A stretch of 64,000 nucleotides of DNA, from the NCBI RefSeq assembly GCF_003925875.1, contig NZ_AP019309.1, forward strand, positions 1,240,001 through 1,304,000, in the 5' to 3' direction. Position 1 is the stretch's first letter; each line of letters begins with the position of its first letter. The translations under genes and the position numbers were made by a program. Below, piece after piece: positions 61,019 to 64,000 of this stretch. The notes under the pieces were generated by a model. That model saw nothing but the letters and a program-made list of their open reading frames with translations. It was not told the DNA's origin and did not search any database. The DNA is from Intestinibaculum porci. GTDB taxonomy: Bacteria; Bacillota_I; Bacilli_A; Erysipelotrichales; Coprobacillaceae.

Positions 61019-64000
61019 ATGAATTCAAAAATTGCAAAAGCAAGGCTAAATGCCATTGTTAAACCAGATGCGAACAATACGGCTATTGAAGATTTCTTTG
61101 CAACACATGTGCCATTAAAGCATCTACAGGTTGTTGATCAATTTTCTTTGGCACCTCCTGTTGGAAATTTTAGAGACGAAATTGAGATTTTTGAGGATTA
61201 TGTGAAAAATCCTGAAAACAAGCATCAAATGATTGTCGTATATGGGCAATCAGGAACTGGAAAATCTCATTTGATCAGATGGTTTAAAGAAATGTTAGTT
61301 AATGAACAGCTTGATCATGAGGTTATTCTTTACATTTCACGAAGTGACAATACGTTGAAGGGTACAATTAAGCAACTTTTGCAAAAAGAAGAGCTTAGAA
61401 ATATTGAAGGAAATGAAGAACTTTACAAAAAGCTTAGAAGTGCATCTGAATTTGTTGATGAAAAGAAATTAAAGGATCAAATATATTATCAGTTTGTAGT
61501 TGAAGTTCAGAATGATCATTCCATCAATTCTGTGAAACAAAGAAAGATTGCTGCATTTTTAAAAGATGATCGTATAAAAGATTATTTACTTCGGCCAAAA
61601 GGACCATTAGAAAGAATCTATTCCAAAATTGACGAAAGAGAGACAATTGTTGATCTTGATGTTAAGGCAGAATTTTATCCAGAGGATTTTTATATTGATT
61701 CAGAGCTTTATCAAAAAATTGATCAATATGGAGACCTTAGTGCAAAACGCTTAACCAAAAAATTGTATTCGGATGTCAGCCGTGAAAAAGAAGCTCGTGC
61801 ATTGTCAAAATATCTTAATGGTTTTGTTGAAGAAGTTATTCAGCACACAACCAATATCGAGCCTGGAGATATTGAACAAATTTTTACGAATATTAGACAT
61901 CAGTTATTCACTCAAAATAAAAATTTAACGATATTTATTGAAGATATTACTTCTTTTACTGGCGTTGATAAATCATTGCTTAATGCTCTACTAAGAGAAA
62001 ATGAAGGTGAAGATGAAAAAGAAGAAATATGTCGTATTTCGTCTATTATTGGAAGTACGACGTCGTTTATTCAGGATAAGTTTTTAGATAATCATAAGGA
62101 CCGTGTTTCTACTTATATTTATATTCCTGATAATCAGTTTGATCAAAAACAATTGTTTGAATTTGTTGGACGATATGTGAACGCGATGTCATTAACAAAA
62201 GAGAGATTAAAAGAATGGGTATCAGCAGGGGCACATCCTGAAGATTATCCAGTTCATGAGTGTATAGAAGGAAAAAACTGGGATTATATTATTTCTGATG
62301 ATCATAAGTTGCCACTTTATCCTTTTAGTAAAAATGCAATCGTTAATTTATACGATACACAGCTTAGAGAAGGTGCAAAGACACCTAGATATATTATAAG
62401 AGACATTATTGAGCCTGTAGCTCGAGAAGCTTTAGAAACGCCAGCTATGTTTCCTTCTGAACGTTTCATTTATAGAAAACAGAATGTTGATGTTAATACA
62501 ATCCTTGACAGAAGAATAGGTGATGATATTTCGAAGCTTGATCGCTTAAAACGATTCATTTATATTTGGGGTAATGGAAAAGCAGATAAGTATGTACAAA
62601 ATGATATTCAATACATTTCAGGAATTCCTGAAGAAGAATATCAATTATTTGATTTGCCAGTGTTGGATTTAAAAGAATCAAAAGCCGTATTAGAAGAAGA
62701 AATACCTGATGTGAGCGATGACTTTGTTGAAGCGCATAAAGTTGAGAAAAAAGTAATATCTGAAAAATCTGCGAATATTTTTGAGATCACTTTAGAACAA
62801 GAAAAGAATTTAAAAGAAGTCGAAGAATTATTAGGTGAGTGGCTGCTGGGAAGAATTCTCCTCCCTAAGGGGAATGTTGGTGCAGGAAAGTATATTAATA
62901 ATGCGAGATCTGACATTAATTCTTATTTATTAGAAACAATTGATTGGCAATTGTACAATGTTTCAATGGATAATGTAAGAAAAATAAAAGACTCAAGTAA
63001 TGGCTTAATAAAGTTTGCTGGAGAAGATAAAGGGAAACCTGCTCTTTATACCATTCCTATTTCGAATAATGCAGTTCGTTTAATTATGGCTTTTATAAGA
63101 TGGAATTACCTTGGGAAAAAAGAAAATTTTAATTACTATAACGGAATTGAAGATGCTTATACAATTACAAATTGGAAACGTACTGTAGAAAAAGATATTG
63201 TCCATGCAGCTGAATTTATTGATGATCAAGAAGTTCACTATATTGATGCTGCTATTTCAATGAAAATTTTAAACCAAGCATTATTTAATTCAGTTAACAT
63301 AAAAAATATCCAAAATTATAATTTTGATATGATGTATAAAGCACTTTCGATGTCATCTCATGTTCAACATGCTAAAAAATGGAATGAAGTTGAAAACATG
63401 CTTATCAATGATAAGTTAGATGCTGAGAGTATTGATGCAACAGTCAAGCGCTACTTTAACTTAGAACAAGGGAATTCATCGCGTGTATTTGTTATAAAAT
63501 ATCTTGAAGCCACTAAAGCTTTAAAGAATATGAAAAAGAAAAAACTCTTAGTTGATCCATATTCGATTCCTAATGATATTATTAAAAAAAGAAAAGAAAT
63601 TTATGATCAATATACTAAATACTTTGACAGACTTGAGGCAATTTTAGATGATGAAATGAACAATCTTTTGCCTATAAAAAATGATTGTGAAAATTATTTG
63701 CAGGAATTAGATATTGAGGATGATGAGGATTTTGATGATTTTACAAATGACGTTTCTGATTTCTATGATTATGCAAATAGTTTACGCTTTAACATTAGGT
63801 TTTCAGCAACTGAAATAAGTGATGATATTAAAAAAATCTTAGATGCAGTAGAAAGAGTGAACGCTGCTGAAAAAGAAGATGCAGTGATTAATAAAATTTT
63901 GTTATTAAATAAACCTACAATAGAATATTTAAGTGAGTTACAAGAATATTTTCAAAATATAGGAAGAGATGTGCAAATTGCTGAAGGAGAATTAAACAGA
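61019..64000 (+). CDS. Large P-loop ATPase, DpdH-like (partial at window end)
   Basis: Open for 994 codons from ATG 61019 to the window edge without a stop. GGAGG precedes the start, three bases after the previous stop. Walker A is VVYGQSGTGKSHLIRW near 73-88 and Walker B LTIFIEDITSFTG near 301-313, followed by an ISSIIGSTTSFIQD sensor-like block. Downstream is a long region with a helical segment near 580-610 and acidic stretches, without known domains. This is the STAND/AAA-like layout seen in DpdH and in BREX-type ATPases. It may sense DNA or drive the other island proteins. The C-terminus and any following genes are out of view. Confidence 0.65.
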   Translation, partial: MNSKIAKARLNAIVKPDANNTAIEDFFATHVPLKHLQVVDQFSLAPPVGNFRDEIEIFEDYVKNPENKHQMIVVYGQSGTGKSHLIRWFKEMLVNEQLDHEVILYISRSDNTLKGTIKQLLQKEELRNIEGNEELYKKLRSASEFVDEKKLKDQIYYQFVVEVQNDHSINSVKQRKIAAFLKDDRIKDYLLRPKGPLERIYSKIDERETIVDLDVKAEFYPEDFYIDSELYQKIDQYGDLSAKRLTKKLYSDVSREKEARALSKYLNGFVEEVIQHTTNIEPGDIEQIFTNIRHQLFTQNKNLTIFIEDITSFTGVDKSLLNALLRENEGEDEKEEICRISSIIGSTTSFIQDKFLDNHKDRVSTYIYIPDNQFDQKQLFEFVGRYVNAMSLTKERLKEWVSAGAHPEDYPVHECIEGKNWDYIISDDHKLPLYPFSKNAIVNLYDTQLREGAKTPRYIIRDIIEPVAREALETPAMFPSERFIYRKQNVDVNTILDRRIGDDISKLDRLKRFIYIWGNGKADKYVQNDIQYISGIPEEEYQLFDLPVLDLKESKAVLEEEIPDVSDDFVEAHKVEKKVISEKSANIFEITLEQEKNLKEVEELLGEWLLGRILLPKGNVGAGKYINNARSDINSYLLETIDWQLYNVSMDNVRKIKDSSNGLIKFAGEDKGKPALYTIPISNNAVRLIMAFIRWNYLGKKENFNYYNGIEDAYTITNWKRTVEKDIVHAAEFIDDQEVHYIDAAISMKILNQALFNSVNIKNIQNYNFDMMYKALSMSSHVQHAKKWNEVENMLINDKLDAESIDATVKRYFNLEQGNSSRVFVIKYLEATKALKNMKKKKLLVDPYSIPNDIIKKRKEIYDQYTKYFDRLEAILDDEMNNLLPIKNDCENYLQELDIEDDEDFDDFTNDVSDFYDYANSLRFNIRFSATEISDDIKKILDAVERVNAAEKEDAVINKILLLNKPTIEYLSELQEYFQNIGRDVQIAEGELNR

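Noticed and set aside
48533-64000. Island read as DISARM, BREX, Zorya, Gabija or type I/III restriction
   Set aside because: No methyltransferase, PglZ, PLD, MotAB-like or GajA-like protein is present in the visible part, and two AddAB-like genes are not part of those systems. A relationship to single components such as DrmD remains possible.
1-64000. CRISPR array or cas genes
   Set aside because: No regularly spaced direct repeats and no Cas-like proteins were seen.

Overview
This window looks like chromosomal DNA of a low-GC, Gram-positive gut-type Firmicute, most likely an Erysipelotrichia/Coprobacillaceae-type organism. The evidence is the Firmicute-style replication cluster (dnaE, polA, mutM, coaE, dnaB, dnaI next to pfkA and pyk), AGGAGG-type ribosome binding sites, sigma-A-type promoters, a T-box leader and a CcpA-type cre site. 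The taxon is inferred from gene content, not from a search.

Region by region. 1-2.5 kb: a heterodimeric ABC exporter pair with a TetR-family regulator. 2.6-4.7 kb: two secreted proteins (CAP domain and SPOR-like). 4.8-7.3 kb: divergent iron-type alcohol dehydrogenases (GldA-like and FucO-like) sharing a control region with nested palindromes and a cre site inside one promoter. 7.8-12.2 kb: CorC/HlyC-type CBS protein, YihY-type membrane protein, a TrmA/RlmD-like protein that appears to lack its catalytic residues, and RmuC. 12.5-14 kb: GH32 sucrose hydrolase. 14.1-16.1 kb (minus strand): HD protein, RNA m5C methyltransferase, tRNA-Leu. 16.4-17.1 kb: a small membrane protein resembling an LCP protein without its catalytic domain. 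17.2-22.5 kb: T-box-controlled aromatic amino acid operon aroB-aroA-aroC-pheA-aroK. 22.6-24.7 kb: thyA-folA-plsC. 24.7-29.1 kb: cyclase-family protein, methyltransferase with a strong operator, tRNA-Ala, and secreted proteins including a gene broken by one amber codon beside its paralogue. 29.2-32.1 kb: M16C peptidase. 32.3-42.5 kb: the replication/repair cluster. 42.7-45.4 kb: pfkA and pyk. 45.4-47.4 kb: two IS1634-like transposase derivatives without a DDE core, flanking a decayed secreted-protein gene. 47.4-48 kb: Nudix hydrolase.

The unusual part is 48.5-64 kb, a visibly more AT-rich island with six large same-strand genes running off the window edge: (1) NERD nuclease fused to a UvrD/AddA-like helicase, (2) AddB-like protein with the four-cysteine iron-sulfur signature but no recognisable RecB nuclease motif, (3) SNF2 helicase, (4) RecQ-like helicase, (5) a ~264-aa protein with an N-terminal winged-helix-like start, (6) a ~1000-aa P-loop ATPase. 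Genes 3-6 resemble in order and size dpdE-dpdF-dpdG-dpdH of the Dpd (7-deazaguanine DNA) restriction module, but no modification gene is present in the window. I infer an anti-phage or anti-plasmid system built from a re-wired AddAB-like pair and a Dpd-like effector set.
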